Counted from the stretch's first letter, positions 1 through 11,689 are shown. The stretch: DNA of 64,000 nt from Nilaparvata lugens (GCF_014356525.2 NC_052515.1:24931212-24995211); one strand, 5' to 3'. Numbers and translations are program-made. The notes: generated by a model not told the origin, from the sequence alone.

Positions 1-211
1 GTATATTCCAACAATATGAAGCATTTTTATTGTAGATAATCATTAAATAGAATGATATTAATTTAATCATCCCGGTTGGATAGAATAGTCTAATTATTTA
101 CTGGTTTTAATAAATTAATGAATGAAAAAGATTTGATAATGTGAAACCCACTAATTTATCTATTGAAAATACATTGGGCCTACATGAAACATGAAAATAA
201 TACAACTTGAA

Positions 212-617
212 TAATTGACCGAGCGAAGTGAGGTCTAAGATTCAAGTCGACGTTTTGACATTTCTCTTAATGTTCAACTGAATGTTTAAATGTTTATATG
301 TTGCGCATTTACGGCGAAACGCGGTAATAGATTTTCATGAAATTTGACAGCTATGTTCCTTTTTCAATTGCGAATAGAAATTTAGAAATTGGGGTACCTT
401 AATTTTTTTCGAAAAGCAATACTTTCCTTACCTATGGGCAAGGAAAGTAAAAATCAGACTATAGAATTATTCATCATAAATCAGCTGACAAGTGATTGAT
501 TACACAGATGTGTGGAGAAGCCAGTCTATTGCTGTATTTCCATAAGGTCTAAAGTTTCAATCAGGTATTTGTGGATGAGAATACTGCGTGAGGTCTACTG
601 TTCACAGAACTACTAGT
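212..617 (+). mobile_element. Repeat family B, copy 1
   Basis: Starts TAATTGACCGAGCGAAGTGA and ends CACAGAACTACTAGT. Both ends recur in the minus-strand copy at 36714-37128. The interior includes a piece of family D (GGGGTACCTTAATTTTTTT, GGCAAGGAAAGTAAAAATC). No coding sequence. Confidence 0.7.
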
Positions 618-644
618 TTGAGGTAATAGCCTTGATTGTTAACC

Positions 645-925
645 TATCATCAATCTCTAGTTAACTGAAAACTTGAACATTGAGCAGTAGAATGTACAGT
701 GTGGGTGAAGCCCTACGATTGGCCATTAGCAGTTGACCAATGACCGTTGAGCTCTACTGTCATTAGCTGAGACTAGACTAGAGTTGGGCGAGTCTAATCT
801 CGGCCAATGACAGTAGAGATCAACGTTCATTGGTCAACTGCTAATAGCCAATCGTAGGGCTTCACCCACACTATATTATATTCTGCTGCTCAATTTTCAA
901 CCTTTCAGTACTAGAGTTTCATAAT
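645..925. mobile_element. Foldback MITE rich in CCAAT motifs, copy 1
   Basis: Two roughly 125-bp inverted arms meeting near 785. The arms contain GGGTGAAGCCCTACGATTGG, AGTTGACCAATGA and TCGGCCAATGACAG. Related copies are at 13690-14060 and 20328-20500. Confidence 0.8.
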
Positions 926-1182
926 ATATAAATATTAATAACTGAAACAGGTGCATTATCTCAAATTGTGTCGATAAATTGATAATTTCAAATTGTTTTC
1001 ATCAAATATGTATATTACCACAACATCTCCTTCACAACAACACAGAAAACTAAAAATATTAATTTATTCAAATTGAGTAATCAAATATGAATAATCAGAA
1101 GCTGTGCATAATTTTGTTTTGAAATATTTATTTCAAAACCATCCTATGTGGCCTACCTGGCTAAATAATGTTATAATTTATA

Positions 1183-1414
1183 ATTATTATTAAACAAAAA
1201 TCCCAATTAAATGGTGTAAATCACCCCGAAGACTTCTGCTACTGCAAATATTGACAACAGGGTGAACAGCTAGATGGAAATTCGATGAGCGCTACTATAC
1301 AGAAATTATTTGTCAATTTCCATCTAGGTGTTTACACTGTTGTCAAAATTTTCAGTAGCAGAAGTCTTCGGGGTGATTTACACCATTTAATTGGGATTTT
1401 CGTTCAATAATAAT
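1183..1414. mobile_element. Foldback MITE
   Basis: Arms of about 105 bp each: ATTATTATTAAACAAAAATC and CCCGAAGACTTCTGCTACTG on the left, their inverses on the right. The central loop is only about 20 bp. A diverged relative lies in the GLYR1 intron. Confidence 0.85.
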
Positions 1415-1415
1415 A

Positions 1416-1774
1416 GTTCATTAATTTAGCAATTGAACAAATGCAACTTCAAATTTATTTCCATCTGTAAATAATTTTGTTATCTCTACTGAATTCGGAT
1501 CACCATAATATGCTGTGCCAATAATACTGTTATCAAAGAGATAAATTTAACATTTATCTCAACTAGAAAACTAGATGGCAACTAAATGCATTCATTAGAG
1601 GAGTTCAAAAATTGTTTACAAATGATGTGTACAGTGGAGTCTCCTAGCCTAATGCACGCTGTAATTAGTGTAAATAAAAGAAGACAATCAGTATTGTTGT
1701 TATCAGTTATCAATATAGTCAAGGTTAACAGCATTTCGTAAACAAAAATTAGAAACTACTTCTGTTCAGTTCGA
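1416..1774. other. No recognisable feature
   Basis: AT-rich unique-looking sequence; nothing supported. Confidence 0.6.
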
Positions 1775-1836
1775 ATGTCATCTCAACGAAATAAGTGTGC
1801 TGTAAGTTGCATCAGTGTTCTCTCCAATTATCTATC

Positions 1837-1931
1837 TCTTTCTCTCTATCTCACTCCTCTCTGTCACTCTCTCACACTCTCTCAAACTCTTTCTCTCATT
1901 CAGTTTAGCTTCTCTTCACCGCTCCAATCAT

Positions 1932-2008
<77 letters not shown>

Positions 2009-2110
2009 CTCACAGTATCTCTATCTCTCTCACACACACTGTCTCTCACTCAGTTTATCATCTCTTTACCGCTCCAATCATACACTCTCTCGCTCTCTCC
2101 CATATTGTAT
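1837..2110. repeat. (CT)n tract with duplicated interruption
   Basis: Pyrimidine dinucleotide tract, longest pure run about 1937-2000. A unit containing CACCGCTCCAATCATAC occurs on both sides (about 1916 and 2068), showing duplication of the tract. Long open frames across it are artefacts of the repeat. Confidence 0.9.
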
Positions 2111-2295
2111 AGCATATTATGTCTCTCACTCATAAGGGAAAGCTACAGCTTATTGCAAATAAGTGATAAAATCATAGAATGCTGTTTCAAATGACGCATG
2201 TATAATGATTACTTCTTTGAAATCAATGATACTGGAACTTAATTTCTTTATAATCTTTATTATTTCAATCTTACATTAATCTTGTCCTACAACGT

Positions 2296-2580
2296 TTTTC
2301 TTCATCTCGTTCTTCTTCTTTCTTCTTCCTCCTCCTCCTTCTTCTTCTTCTTCTTCTTCGCCTTCACTTCCGCCTTCACTTCCGCCTCCTCCTCCTCCTC
2401 CTCCTCCTCCTACTCCTCCTCCTCCTCTTTCTTCTTCGCCTTCTTCTTCTTCTCCGCCTTTTTTCCCTTCTTCTTCTTCTTCTTCTTCTCCGCCTTCCTC
2501 TTCTTCTTCTTCTTCTTCTTCTTCTTCTTCTTCTTCTCCTCTGTGTTCATCATCTTCATCTTTCTGTGTTCCTAATCTAC
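2296..2580. repeat. (CTT)n/(CCT)n tract
   Basis: Trinucleotide pyrimidine array with GCCTTC interruptions. The poly-Phe/Ser open frame over it is not a gene. Confidence 0.92.
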
Positions 2581-3215
2581 TCTGTGTACTTCATCTTCTC
2601 CCATCTTTTCTCTTGTTCTTCTGACGTCTTCTTCTCATTTTCCCCCACAATCTTCTTATTACCTTAATCCTTTGTCTTGTCATTTATTCATTTTGTCAAT
2701 CTCCTACCTACCTCCTGCTCATTTTCAATGTGATTAACCTTCCAATATCAGAAACTGATTAACCATCCTCTCTATTCATTGAATGAGGAGGAGATTGTAA
2801 ACTTTGCCAGTCTCTTTGATTGGTCAATTGATAGTGTTTAATTAATCGACAGGAAGAAAAATGGAGTTCAATTGAATCTGCTATTCCATCTTCTTCTCCC
2901 CATACTAAAACACCTTTTCCTCTTTCCTCTATCATCCTATTCTCGAAATCTCTGCAATACAAAGTCTTTATAAAAATGAAAAACATAACCCAAGTATCAT
3001 GTTTTCCCCATCATTTACAGTTCATGCAATACTTTTTCACTTATTTCCATTTTCCTTATACATTATAGACTGCTGAATATTTCCTTGATCTCCGTGTCAT
3101 TCTCTCCATTTCTCTCTTTTCGTAGAAAATACAACATTTATCTCTTTATCCTCTCTCAGTTCCCTTATCATTTTCTACACTTTTCTCCTCCATTTCATCT
3201 CTTTTTCTCCTTTTT
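2581..3215. other. Pyrimidine-rich unique sequence
   Basis: CT-biased sequence with no gene-like features; probably decayed flank of the CTT tract. Confidence 0.5.
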
Positions 3216-3221
3216 TGGTAG

Positions 3222-3512
3222 AGAGTTAGTGGGGAGGATATTTTTAATATTCTTTCCGAAGAATGGACATTGATATGTCCAAAGCTCCGCCAATTTATGT
3301 AGATGCATAACAATATAATTATTATCTATAGTTATTATATTACAAATTGCTTTTTCATATCATATACAGTTCAATAATTATTTTCTTAGTCTATATTATG
3401 TAAATTCATCTATAATTTTGCTGTATTGTAAGCTATTGTATGTAAGTGTATAAGCCAGTATATATTGTAATCTACATAAATAAAGTACTCAATCAATCAA
3501 TCAATCAATCTC
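3222..3512 (+). mobile_element. Retroposon 3' end with (AATC)n tail, copy 1
   Basis: Begins GGTAGAGAGTTAGTGGGGAG, ends with AATAAA and five AATC units. A near-identical inverted copy is at 11845-12125, so this is a dispersed element, probably a LINE 3' UTR or SINE. Confidence 0.7.
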
Positions 3513-3660
3513 TATTTCTTTTCAACATCTCCTCTTTATTGCAGCTTTTCATATTCTCCCAAGTTTTCTTCTACTACTTTTTCTTCGTTTTTTTCTTCTC
3601 CTTCTTCTTCTTCTTCTTAAATGTGTTATCTTCTATTCAAACATTTCAGAAAGATAGAAG

Positions 3661-4025
3661 TGATCCATGGACACATTATCAGGGCTGCACTCGGCAAATA
3701 AAATACGCTACCCCAGCTCTCTATTATATAGAGAGTTCAAAGTACTTAAAATTAGACAAATTTTTGTAAAGAATTTAATTTTGTATCTGAATAAAAATAG
3801 AAATCTGTTCGCAGCTCATGTAAAAAGTATAGTTTTCGTTCGCCTACCATTTTTCCTGTACCACGAACGGACCTAACTGTTTGTAGGAGGCAATTTGATC
3901 ATATATGCCATAAATTAATCAATTGTATACCGGAAAATTTTCTCATGAACAAGATCTCAAAGTCAACTTTGCAAGTAATAGAGGATTGGATAAAATTGCA
4001 GGGTGAATTCAATAATATCTTGTAG
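3661..4025 (+). mobile_element. LINE reverse transcriptase C-terminal relic
   Basis: Two frames together resemble the C-terminal tail of a Jockey/CR1-like polymerase. The first (to 3873) contains SSLLYREFKVLKIRQIF and NLILYLNKNRNLF. The second contains DLTVCRRQFDHICHKLIN and ends DWIKLQGEFNNIL with TAG at 4023-4025. A frameshift near 3865 separates them. It lies between CT-rich tracts. The tail clearly fits the LINE pattern, but the exact clade is uncertain. Confidence 0.6.
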
Positions 4026-4084
4026 TAATTGAAATCTTCTGTTCCTATATATACTTTTCAATTTTTCTTTTCTTTCTCTTTCTC

Positions 4085-4425
4085 CTTACTTTCTTCTTTC
4101 GCTTTCATCCTTCTTTCTCTTCCCTTCTTCTTCTTCTTCTCCTCCTCCGCCTTCTTCTTCTTCTTCTTCCCCTCCTTCTCCTTCTTCTCCTACTCCGCCT
4201 TCTTCTTCTTAGTCTTCATCTTCTTCTTCTTAGTCTTCTTCTTCTTCTCCGCCTTATTCTTCTCCTCCGCCTTCTTCTTCTTCTTCACCGCCTTCTTCTT
4301 CTTCTTCTTCTTCTTCTTCTTCTTCTTCTTCTTCTTCTACTCCACCTTCTTCTTCTTCTCCACCTTCTTCTTCTTCTTCTTCTTCTTTCTTCTTCTTCTT
4401 CTTCTTCTTCTTCTTCTCTCACTCT
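4085..4425. repeat. (CTT)n tract
   Basis: Long CTT array with CCGCCTTCTTCTT interruptions. The poly-Phe open frame is artefactual. Confidence 0.93.
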
Positions 4426-4683
4426 CTAACATTTTTGTGAACATAAGTGTTTCAAGTGTTTTTAACTTTTCAAGTGTTTTACATTTTCCCTTACAAGCTC
4501 TATCAGTTTAGTACTATTACTATGTACCTATGCCAGCGCACAAACCTAGGTTTTGTTGGCTTTGTCAAATAGATAACAAGTTATTTTTTAATTAAAGAGT
4601 TTATGTGTTATTGGAATCTTATGTATTTCTTGCTTGTCTATTATTTTTATGATTCATAGTCTTCATTGTATTGTTTTCAATTT

Positions 4684-5760
4684 GACAATAGTTATTTGTG
4701 CAATTAGTGCGCAAAGTGACAGTTTGCTGCACCGAAAGAAACGTTTACACGAATGGTTTCTTGAGTGCAGCAGAGGAACTTTGCGCATGTATTTCACATT
4801 AAATTTTTCCTACAGTTACCATTGAATATGAAAAGTGGGAAATTATGGGTAAAATTCCCTGAAATGCATCAAATGTTTTTCTGTGTAATTTTATTATTAA
4901 TAAAAACCTTAATTTATTTAAAATTGAATAATGATGTAGTAGTAAATGAATGAAAGCGGCTGTCACTCATGTGGTGGATGTCAACTGCTGTCATCCACTG
5001 CCTTCATATTATTATAACGTGCATCACAGTCACTGTTACCAACTTCATTTTTTTATTTTGCTGTACTGGTGCTCCATATAACCTACTAACTATTTTGCGT
5101 TGCCATGTTGCAAATCTGGAGTGCAGAAAAAAATTTTTTCCTACAGATACCTTGAAAAGTGACCATTTCTGCACTGATTACAGGCCGCAAAGAATCACTT
5201 TTCCGCACTAGTGCACAAAGTGAGTACTTTGCGTACTCCAGATTTGCAGCATGACAACGCAAAATAGTTAGTAGGTTATATGGAGCACCAGTGCAGCAAA
5301 ATCAAAATTAAGTTGGTAACACTCATAGTAAGGCCCACGTTATAATGGCAGTGGAGAACAGCGTTGCCTTGCCATTATAAGCCTTGATTATAGTCATTTC
5401 AATGCTTACATAAGATAAACCCCCTTCAAGCAGTCACATAAATTTTCAATTGAATTACTAATCATTATAATTCAATTATTATTATTCAATTTGACAATAA
5501 ATTAAGGTTTTTATTAATAATAAAATTACACAGAAAAACATTTGATGGACTTCAGTGAATTTTACCCATAATTACCCACTTTTCATATTCGATGGTAACT
5601 GTAGGAAAAATTTAATGAGAAATACGTGCGCAAAGTTCATTTGCTGCACTCAAGAAACCATCATTCCGCACTCGCCTACGGCTCGTGCGTAAACGTTTCT
5701 TTCGGTGCAGCAAACTATCACTTTGCGCACTAGTTGCACAAATAACTATTCCCGCACTAG
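4684..5760. mobile_element. Large inverted-repeat element with nested palindrome
   Basis: Outer arms of about 260-280 bp (4684-4945 and inverse at 5480-5760) share TTTGCTGCACCGAAAGAAAC and AAAATTACACAGAAAAACAT in opposite orientation. The right side continues to about 5830. A second inverted pair lies inside (5036-5320). Confidence 0.78.
5036..5320. repeat. Inner palindrome, arms about 86 bp
   Basis: Left arm 5036-5121 and right arm 5235-5320 carry GCTCCATATAACCTACTAAC and its inverse, with GCAAATCTGGAGT at the inner edge. Confidence 0.85.
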
Positions 5761-6132
5761 AGCGGAAAAGTGATTCTTTGCGTTCTGTAATCAGTGCAGG
5801 AATGGCCACTTTTCAAGGTAACTGTAGGAAAAATAAATTTGAATTTTGAATTTGAATAATCCCTCTCAATAATTCATCAATCTACACATTACTCGGTTCC
5901 AAACATCCATTATCTATACTATTTGCTTAGAAATCGTTCAGTTGAAGCAAACAGAGCCATGTTGGGAAGAAGCATAATAGCTGTCTTATTTTACAGGCCG
6001 CATATTATCATGACAGTATTTGCACAGCTGGTCTCAAAACTTGATTACAGTCTTGAAGAAGGCAGTCATTACACTCTCTTCAATCAAACATGATTCTTTC
6101 GAATCTGAAATCCTGTATGAGTTAAGACGTTA

Positions 6133-6314
6133 AGCCCCGTCCGTACACACACATATATTTTTGTTCGTACGATATTTTTCCGTCCTTATGAATTCTATCA
6201 GATTAAACGGAACTTGACAAACACATCTGATTGAAATCATCTGTTTAATCTAAATAAAATTTATAAGGACGGCATAATACCGTTCGAACAAAAATCGATG
6301 TGTGTGTGCGAGGC
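6133..6314. mobile_element. Foldback MITE with 11-bp flanking repeat
   Basis: Inverted ends AGCCCCGTCCGTACACACAC and the inverse of GCCTCGCACACACACATCG. The inner arms resemble the TTA-target MITE family (CGTCCTTATGAATTCTAT). It is flanked by TTAAGACGTTA at 6122-6132 and 6315-6325. Confidence 0.75.
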
Positions 6315-6467
6315 TTAAGACGTTAGTATCAAAATCAACTTTCAGTATGGTTCCAATATTGATTTATGTGAATAATTGACGTTAAGAAAACTTCTAGTTG
6401 TGAAAAACTTTTTAATGGATAAAAATACCTCATAGAGAAGAACATAAATTAATACGTGATTTCGAGA

Positions 6468-7555
6468 ATAGAATAGAATAGAATAGAATATTCATTTTAT
6501 TCAACAATAATACAGAAAATTTCCATACAGTTGAATAACGTCAGGAAGATTTACAGTCAAAAACTTTATAAAAGATACTCCACACGGCAAGTTATTATGT
6601 AAATTATACATTAAAATTACATTGGCATACATAAATAACATTGAAACACACTACATTCCATTTAAAAATTCGTCAATACTATAGTAACTCTTATCAACTA
6701 AGAACCTATAAAAGTCTGTTTTAAAGGTATGCGTCCTAGGATTTAAATGAGTTGGCAGCCTATTCAATAATTTCACACCAATATAACTGGGCTTCTTCTT
6801 ATAAAGAGAAAGTCTATGATATTGAACAGTTTGAACACTGATATTATTTCTATGCCTGGTATTATGATGGTGTACATCTGAATTTGCTGTGAAGCTATTT
6901 ATATTTTTTACCACTAACATAATCACTTTATAAATGAAAATACAAGGAACTGTGAGAACTGAAAGATTTCTGAATGCATCTCAGCAAGTGTGGTTAAAGC
7001 CTAAACCTGCTAAGTATCTTATTGCCCTTTTCTGCAAGATAAATATTTTATTCATGTTCTGCAAAGTTGTGGATCCCCAAAGTTCAATGCCATAAGAAAT
7101 GTGTGAATAAATCAATGCAAAATATAGGACTCTTCCCGTGTCTAGGGGTACATAGCGTATGATGTTTCGCAGGACAAATAAATTAGTACTTATATGGCTG
7201 GCAAGTTTTTCAATATGAGCATCCCAAGAAAGGCTTCTGTCAATTACCAGACCTAGAAGATTTGTTTCTATGACATTTTCTACCTTTGAGTCTCCAATAT
7301 TAAAGACCGGTTCAAAGAAATAATTTTTAAAACCAAATTGCATATATTTACTCTTATTTGGATTGACTGACAAAAACGACTCGTTATAATATTGAACAAT
7401 GAGGTTTGTAAGAGTTTTGGCATTTATTTCAAGTTCATTGAGGCTCTTATCATTAAACATCAGGGTTGTATCGTCGGCATACAGAGTAACATTAACACCT
7501 ACTGGGACAGATGATTGCAGATCATTGGTGTACAACACAAAAAGCAAAGCAAAGA
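6468..7555 (-). mobile_element. Jockey/CR1-type LINE, 5'-truncated
   Basis: Minus-strand reverse transcriptase fragment. It starts abruptly at ALLFVLYTNDLQSS, carries the catalytic box VTLYADDTTLMF (about 7460-7495), then LSVNPNKSKYM, LLGLVIDRSLSWDAHIEKLA, YFALIYSHISYGIELWG and LQKRAIRYLAGLG. After a break at about 6930-6990 the C-terminal tail follows (HHHNTRHRNNISVQ, PSYIGVKLLNRLP) and stops at 6651. The minus-strand 3' end carries AATAAA and tandem TATTC units (6468-6491), a tail typical of this clade. The N-terminal polymerase part, endonuclease and gag-like ORF are missing, so it is not autonomous. Confidence 0.87.
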
Positions 7556-7737
7556 ACACATCACACATCAGTTCGGGAGTTTTGAAACTAGCTAGATCGT
7601 TGTCATCAATCATCAAATAAGTCTTTTATATTCAACAGTGTTGAAAATGTGACTGAAAAAGCTACAAATTTGCAAAATAGAAGAAGAATTGTCAATACAG
7701 TATTTATCAGTATTTTTTCAGAAATCCTTTGTCTCCA

Positions 7738-7768
7738 ACTGCCACTATAACGTGGACCTCACTATGTT
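7738..7768. mobile_element. MITE family A, isolated right terminus
   Basis: CTGCCACTATAACGTGGACC followed by TCACTATG. It could pair with the diverged left end AAGGCCCACGTTATAATGGC at about 5332, which would make a 2.4-kb composite that includes the Jockey-like LINE and the 6133-6314 MITE. The pairing is uncertain. Confidence 0.5.
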
Positions 7769-7894
7769 ATTCGTTTTTGTTTTGTAAATTCATTTTTCTC
7801 TCAATAAACCCAGTTCTTCTGCATCTATTACTACTCTATATTGGATAGTTTGTCTGTATGATTCATGGTTTATGACAATTCGCCTCATGGTCTA

Positions 7895-8060
7895 TTTAAA
7901 ATTAAACAAAATACTAAAAAATTGTCAAAAACCACATATTTTATTGATATTTAGAAAATTGGCAATATGAGAGATTGACAATGGTGTAACAACCGAAACC
8001 GATCTTTCTAAATTTCAATAAAATCAGTGGTTTTTGACAATTTCTTAGTTTTTTTATCTA
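7895..8060. repeat. Inverted repeat next to Helitron end
   Basis: Arms with AAATTGTCAAAAACCAC and its inverse, TATTTTATTGATATTTAGAAA against TTTCTAAATTTCAATAAAAT. It sits directly against the CTAG end of the Helitron-like copy 1. Confidence 0.75.
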
Positions 8061-8449
8061 ATACTAGCAGGTAACCCGTGCTTCAATGGTCCGTTTTGAA
8101 ACTTGACTGAGTTGAATGTTGAAGAGTTTGAAGTAGACATAGAACCATCCTCAGTTAATAAAGAAACTATATGCAAAATTTTAAGTTGATTTCAGTCCAG
8201 TAGTTTAGACGTGTTGATGCGTCAAACATAATTTTCCTATCCTGTACGTGTATAAGCCAGTTCTTTCCTTAATTATAGTATAGATATGTTCTTCAACTTG
8301 GTACTAACATAATAAAGTGACATAACTCAAATCTTGTTCAGCAACCTTACTCAACTTAATGCCAACCTGACAAAATAGGAATGGCTATTAATTTAGTTAC
8401 CAATTTTAACTAAAATCTGTATCGAAGAGTTAGATTATAGTTCTATACT

Positions 8450-8661
8450 AGCCGTCAGGCTCGCTTCGCTCGCCATATCCGTCTAGCCAGGGGGCGGAGC
8501 CCCCTGGACTCCCGACTGGATCGTCCAAGAATGAGATCAGCAGGCTCGCTTCGCTCGCCTGCATTTTTTATTTGGGCATTTTTATCATATGTTAGGACAA
8601 TCCAGTCGGGGGTCCAGACTAAACGAATTATGGCAAGCGAAGCGAGCCTGACGGCTAGTAA
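8450..8661. mobile_element. Insert with Helitron-like ends at both sides
   Basis: Both edges carry the same inverted end: a hairpin-forming GCGAAGCGAGCC, then TGACGGCTAG, followed by T. Each looks like a Helitron 3' terminus (hairpin, short spacer, CTAG). An inner palindrome GCAGGCTCGCTTCGCTCGCC and the hairpin GGGGGCGGAGCCCCC lie between them. It is much richer in GC than its host element. Confidence 0.6.
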
Positions 8662-9054
8662 TATAATCTTCCCAGGATTGAAGTAGCAGTACCCAATCAA
8701 TTTTTCCGCGATAAATGCATTTAAATCTTCAACTTGGTGCCAACCTAACAAAGTCAACTCAACTTAATGCCAACCTGACAAAATTATTAATTTAGTTGCC
8801 TGTTAACAACTGTTTCGAAGAGGTACTCTATCTAGATTATAGTTCTATAGTAACATATGATATGAAAATTTCAATTATAATTAAGAGATTGGGAGAAGAA
8901 GAATATACATGCTAAAAGACGAACTTTAAACCCTTAAAAACAACCCTTGGAGTTAAAATATTGCCAAAAGATTTCTTAGTGCGCATCTAAAGGGCCAACT
9001 GAACATACCTACCAAATTTGAACGTTTTCGGTCCGGTAGATTTTTAGTTATGCG

Positions 9055-9098
9055 AGTGAGTGAGTGAGTGAGTGAGTCAGTCAGTGAGTGAGTGCCAT
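9055..9098. repeat. (GAGT)n microsatellite
   Basis: GAGT/CAGT tetranucleotide run inside the Helitron-like copy 1. Confidence 0.9.
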
Positions 9099-9610
9099 TT
9101 CGCTTTTATATATAGATTAACATATGGTATGTATTCATGTTCCAACATTAATTAAATTCCAACATTAATTCTGAAAAATTTAAAATCGGCCTTCGAGGTG
9201 CACGAGATTTGATATTTTTAGAGTCTGTGTGCATAATTTGAAGATCTAAATCCTTCCCGTTTTTCCGGTATGCAATCCACAAGTTGACATGTTTTGATGC
9301 GAGCAAACACAACCCTACTCTCTCTTATTATATAGATCCTCAATATCAACTACACGATAAGCTTCATGGTTTATATATTCTTGTCCCTGGAATTTGTGAT
9401 GGTATGTGGTGGAATTGGTCGCATTGAAATGGTGTAATGCGATTGGTCGCCACGGATGCAGCATATTACTTTGTCTTCTAAATTGACTTTCATTCTTGAG
9501 TGAACTGGCTGGAGGTCGTTTCGTCACTTCTTGCTAACTTTCTCTTCGGCTCAACACTGAACATCAACATCAACACCAACTCAGACAGTTCTCTCCAATA
9601 AACTGATATT

Positions 9611-9946
9611 TATTTCACTGAATATTGTGAACTTGTAATACTAAGAACTAATGAAATATCTAAAATTATTTCACTGAATATTGTGAACTTGTAATACTAA
9701 GAACTAATGAAATATCTAAAATTATTTCCCTGAATATTGTGAACTTGTAATACTAAGAACTAATGAAATATCTAAAATTATTTCACTGAATATTGTGAAC
9801 TTGTAATACTAAGAACTAATGAAATATCTAAAATTATTTCACTGAATATTGTGAACTTGTAATACTAAGAACTAATGAAATATCTAAAATTATTTCATTG
9901 AATATTGTGAACTTGTAAAACTATGAACTAATGAAATATCTAAAAT
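9611..9946. repeat. Minisatellite, six copies of 56 bp
   Basis: Units start at 9611, 9667, 9723, 9779, 9835 and 9891 with TATTTCACTGAATATTGTG. They differ by only one or two bases, indicating recent expansion. Confidence 0.97.
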
Positions 9947-10026
9947 TATTCTAGGAAGTTCGTATGAGATGTTGACATTATACAAAACAACAATTTCTCT
10001 TGAATACACTACTGTGTATTGCACTA

Positions 10027-10265
10027 GATATTGTAATTGACCGAGCGAGGTAAGGTCTAAGATTCAAGTCTACGGTTTTGCATTTCTTTTTATGTTTTTA
10101 TGTTTGTATGTTCCTTTTTGAATTAGGCGTCGACGTATCTACAGGATTTTGGAAATTTTGCATTTCAAGGAAAATATAATAGGAAAAAGAAGCCTCCTTC
10201 ATACGCCAATATTAGAGTAAAAATCAGACTATAGAATTATTCATCATAAATCAGCTGTCGAGTGG
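10027..10265 (+). mobile_element. Repeat family B, partial copy
   Basis: Starts TAATTGACCGAGCGAGGTAA and runs to ATAAATCAGCTG; lacks the CTACTAGT end. Confidence 0.7.
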
Positions 10266-10269
10266 ATTA

Positions 10270-10975
10270 TAAATTGACCTTAAATAGATATAGACCCACA
10301 ATGCCTTCCCAATGATAGCTCTCACTTGAAATTGAAGGCCGCCATTGGGGTATTTTAGCACGATAGTAAGATAAGTTAGTGAACTTTTTTCACTCTACCT
10401 TTAACCACGAAAAATGTGAAGCAGAAAATGAAGAATAAAAATAAATTAATGAGAAGAAAAGAAAAAGAAAACCAGATCATGGTTTCTTGTTAAAACTAAT
10501 TATTCATGTTGAACATCTACAACACACCAAAATGTGGATGAAATTAACAACAGTTCAATCAAATATTACATAGAAACATTTCCTCTACATTAATAAAGCT
10601 TTACGATCCTCGTTAATGAGTGGAATTATTGAGAAAGTATAAAAAGGAAAGAAAGAATGATACCTCAGATAGCAATCCCATTTTTTATTAAAAAAACCTT
10701 GGAAATATATATAACCTTTCTACAACCGATTAGATTCGATAATTTATTCATATAGATTACTAGTCTGACTTGAATACTAGATAATTACAATCATGAACAA
10801 GATCGTAAAATATTCAATTTATTATACAGCGCAGCAAAAAATAAATAAAAAAAAGAATTAAGAGTGTCTTTCATTGATCAAAATGCTTCCGATAACATGA
10901 AGTAGTTACTCCTGTACTCTCTACTCAGGAAAAGTACTGAAGGTCCTCTCTGTCATACAACCCTGAGAGAGATCA
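10270..10975. other. No recognisable feature
   Basis: AT-rich sequence without a supported gene; a LINE-tail-like segment (GGTCCTCTCTGTCATACAAC) begins near 10940. Confidence 0.5.
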
Positions 10976-10999
10976 TAAACGTACGTCTCTTTCTAATGA

Positions 11000-11135
11000 G
11001 AAAGAGAGAAAGTGAGAGAGGGGAGAGAGAGACAAAGATAGATAGATAGATATAGAAAGAGAATGTAAACGAGAGAGAAAGAGCCACACAGATAGAGAGA
11101 ATTGAATTGAATTGAATCGCCGCCTTTATTTATTT

Positions 11136-11222
<87 letters not shown>

Positions 11223-11350
11223 TGAGAGAAAGAAAGACACATATAGATAGAGAGAGAGAAAGAGGGATAGAGGAAGAGACACAGTGATAGAGAGAAAGAG
11301 TGATAGAGATAGAAAGCGTGATAGAGAGAGAAAGAAACACAGAGATGGAG
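11000..11350. repeat. (GA)n tract
   Basis: Long purine dinucleotide array, purest at about 11138-11216. Short phrases with CGCCTTTATTTATT at about 11120 and 11360 resemble retroposon tails interrupting the tract. Confidence 0.92.
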
Positions 11351-11394
11351 AGAATTGAATCGCTGCCTTTATTTAGAGAGATTGATTAATTGAT

Positions 11395-11580
11395 TTTATG
11401 CCTTTATTAAGGCGGAGTTAGGACTGTTGGTCCTCTCTGCCACACAACCCTTGAAGAGAGTGTGTGTGTGTGTGTGTGTGAGAATAAGAATAAAAAGAAT
11501 GACTGCCTTTATTTTATACCTGGGAGGGCGAAGTTAGGGCGCAGTCGGCCCACTCTTACACTTGACCCTCCAATACAATA
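11395..11580 (-). mobile_element. Two retroposon 3'-end fragments
   Basis: Minus-strand fragments ending in AATAAA-type tails: one with GGCAGAGAGGACCAACAGTC (about 11400-11455), one with GGGCCGACTGCGCCCTAACT (about 11500-11570). A (GT)n run at 11459-11481 separates them. Confidence 0.55.
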
Positions 11581-11689
11581 CTAAATTATAATTTAACAAG
11601 CAATACTCAGTAAAATAAAATAAAACAAAACTATATTTTAAATGAAAAAAGTAAAAAAAAAAATTATAATGATAATAAGTGGAATAGTG

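Larger units (their letters stand above)
8064..9336 (-). mobile_element. Helitron-like non-autonomous element, copy 1
   Basis: On the minus strand it begins TCTATATAATAAGAGAGAG after an A, and ends GGGTTACCTGCTAG before a T. This is the A-(TC...CTAG)-T arrangement of Helitrons, with a short imperfect palindrome (GCACGGGTTACCTGC) just inside the CTAG end. Length is 1,273 bp. It shares both termini and inner segments with the plus-strand copy at 25181-26564. No Rep or helicase coding remains. It contains a GAGT microsatellite (about 9050-9095) and a secondary insertion at 8450-8661. Confidence 0.75.

Noticed and set aside
1775..2194. Long Ser/Leu-rich open frames over the CT tract
   Set aside because: They follow the dinucleotide repeat in more than one frame and have no gene-like composition.
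2282..2575. Poly-Phe/Ser open frame
   Set aside because: Product of the CTT array; the same applies to 4029-4511.
5330..7768. A single 2.4-kb MITE A composite
   Set aside because: The left end (AAGGCCCACG) is diverged and the interior is too mixed to prove pairing; only the right terminus was annotated.
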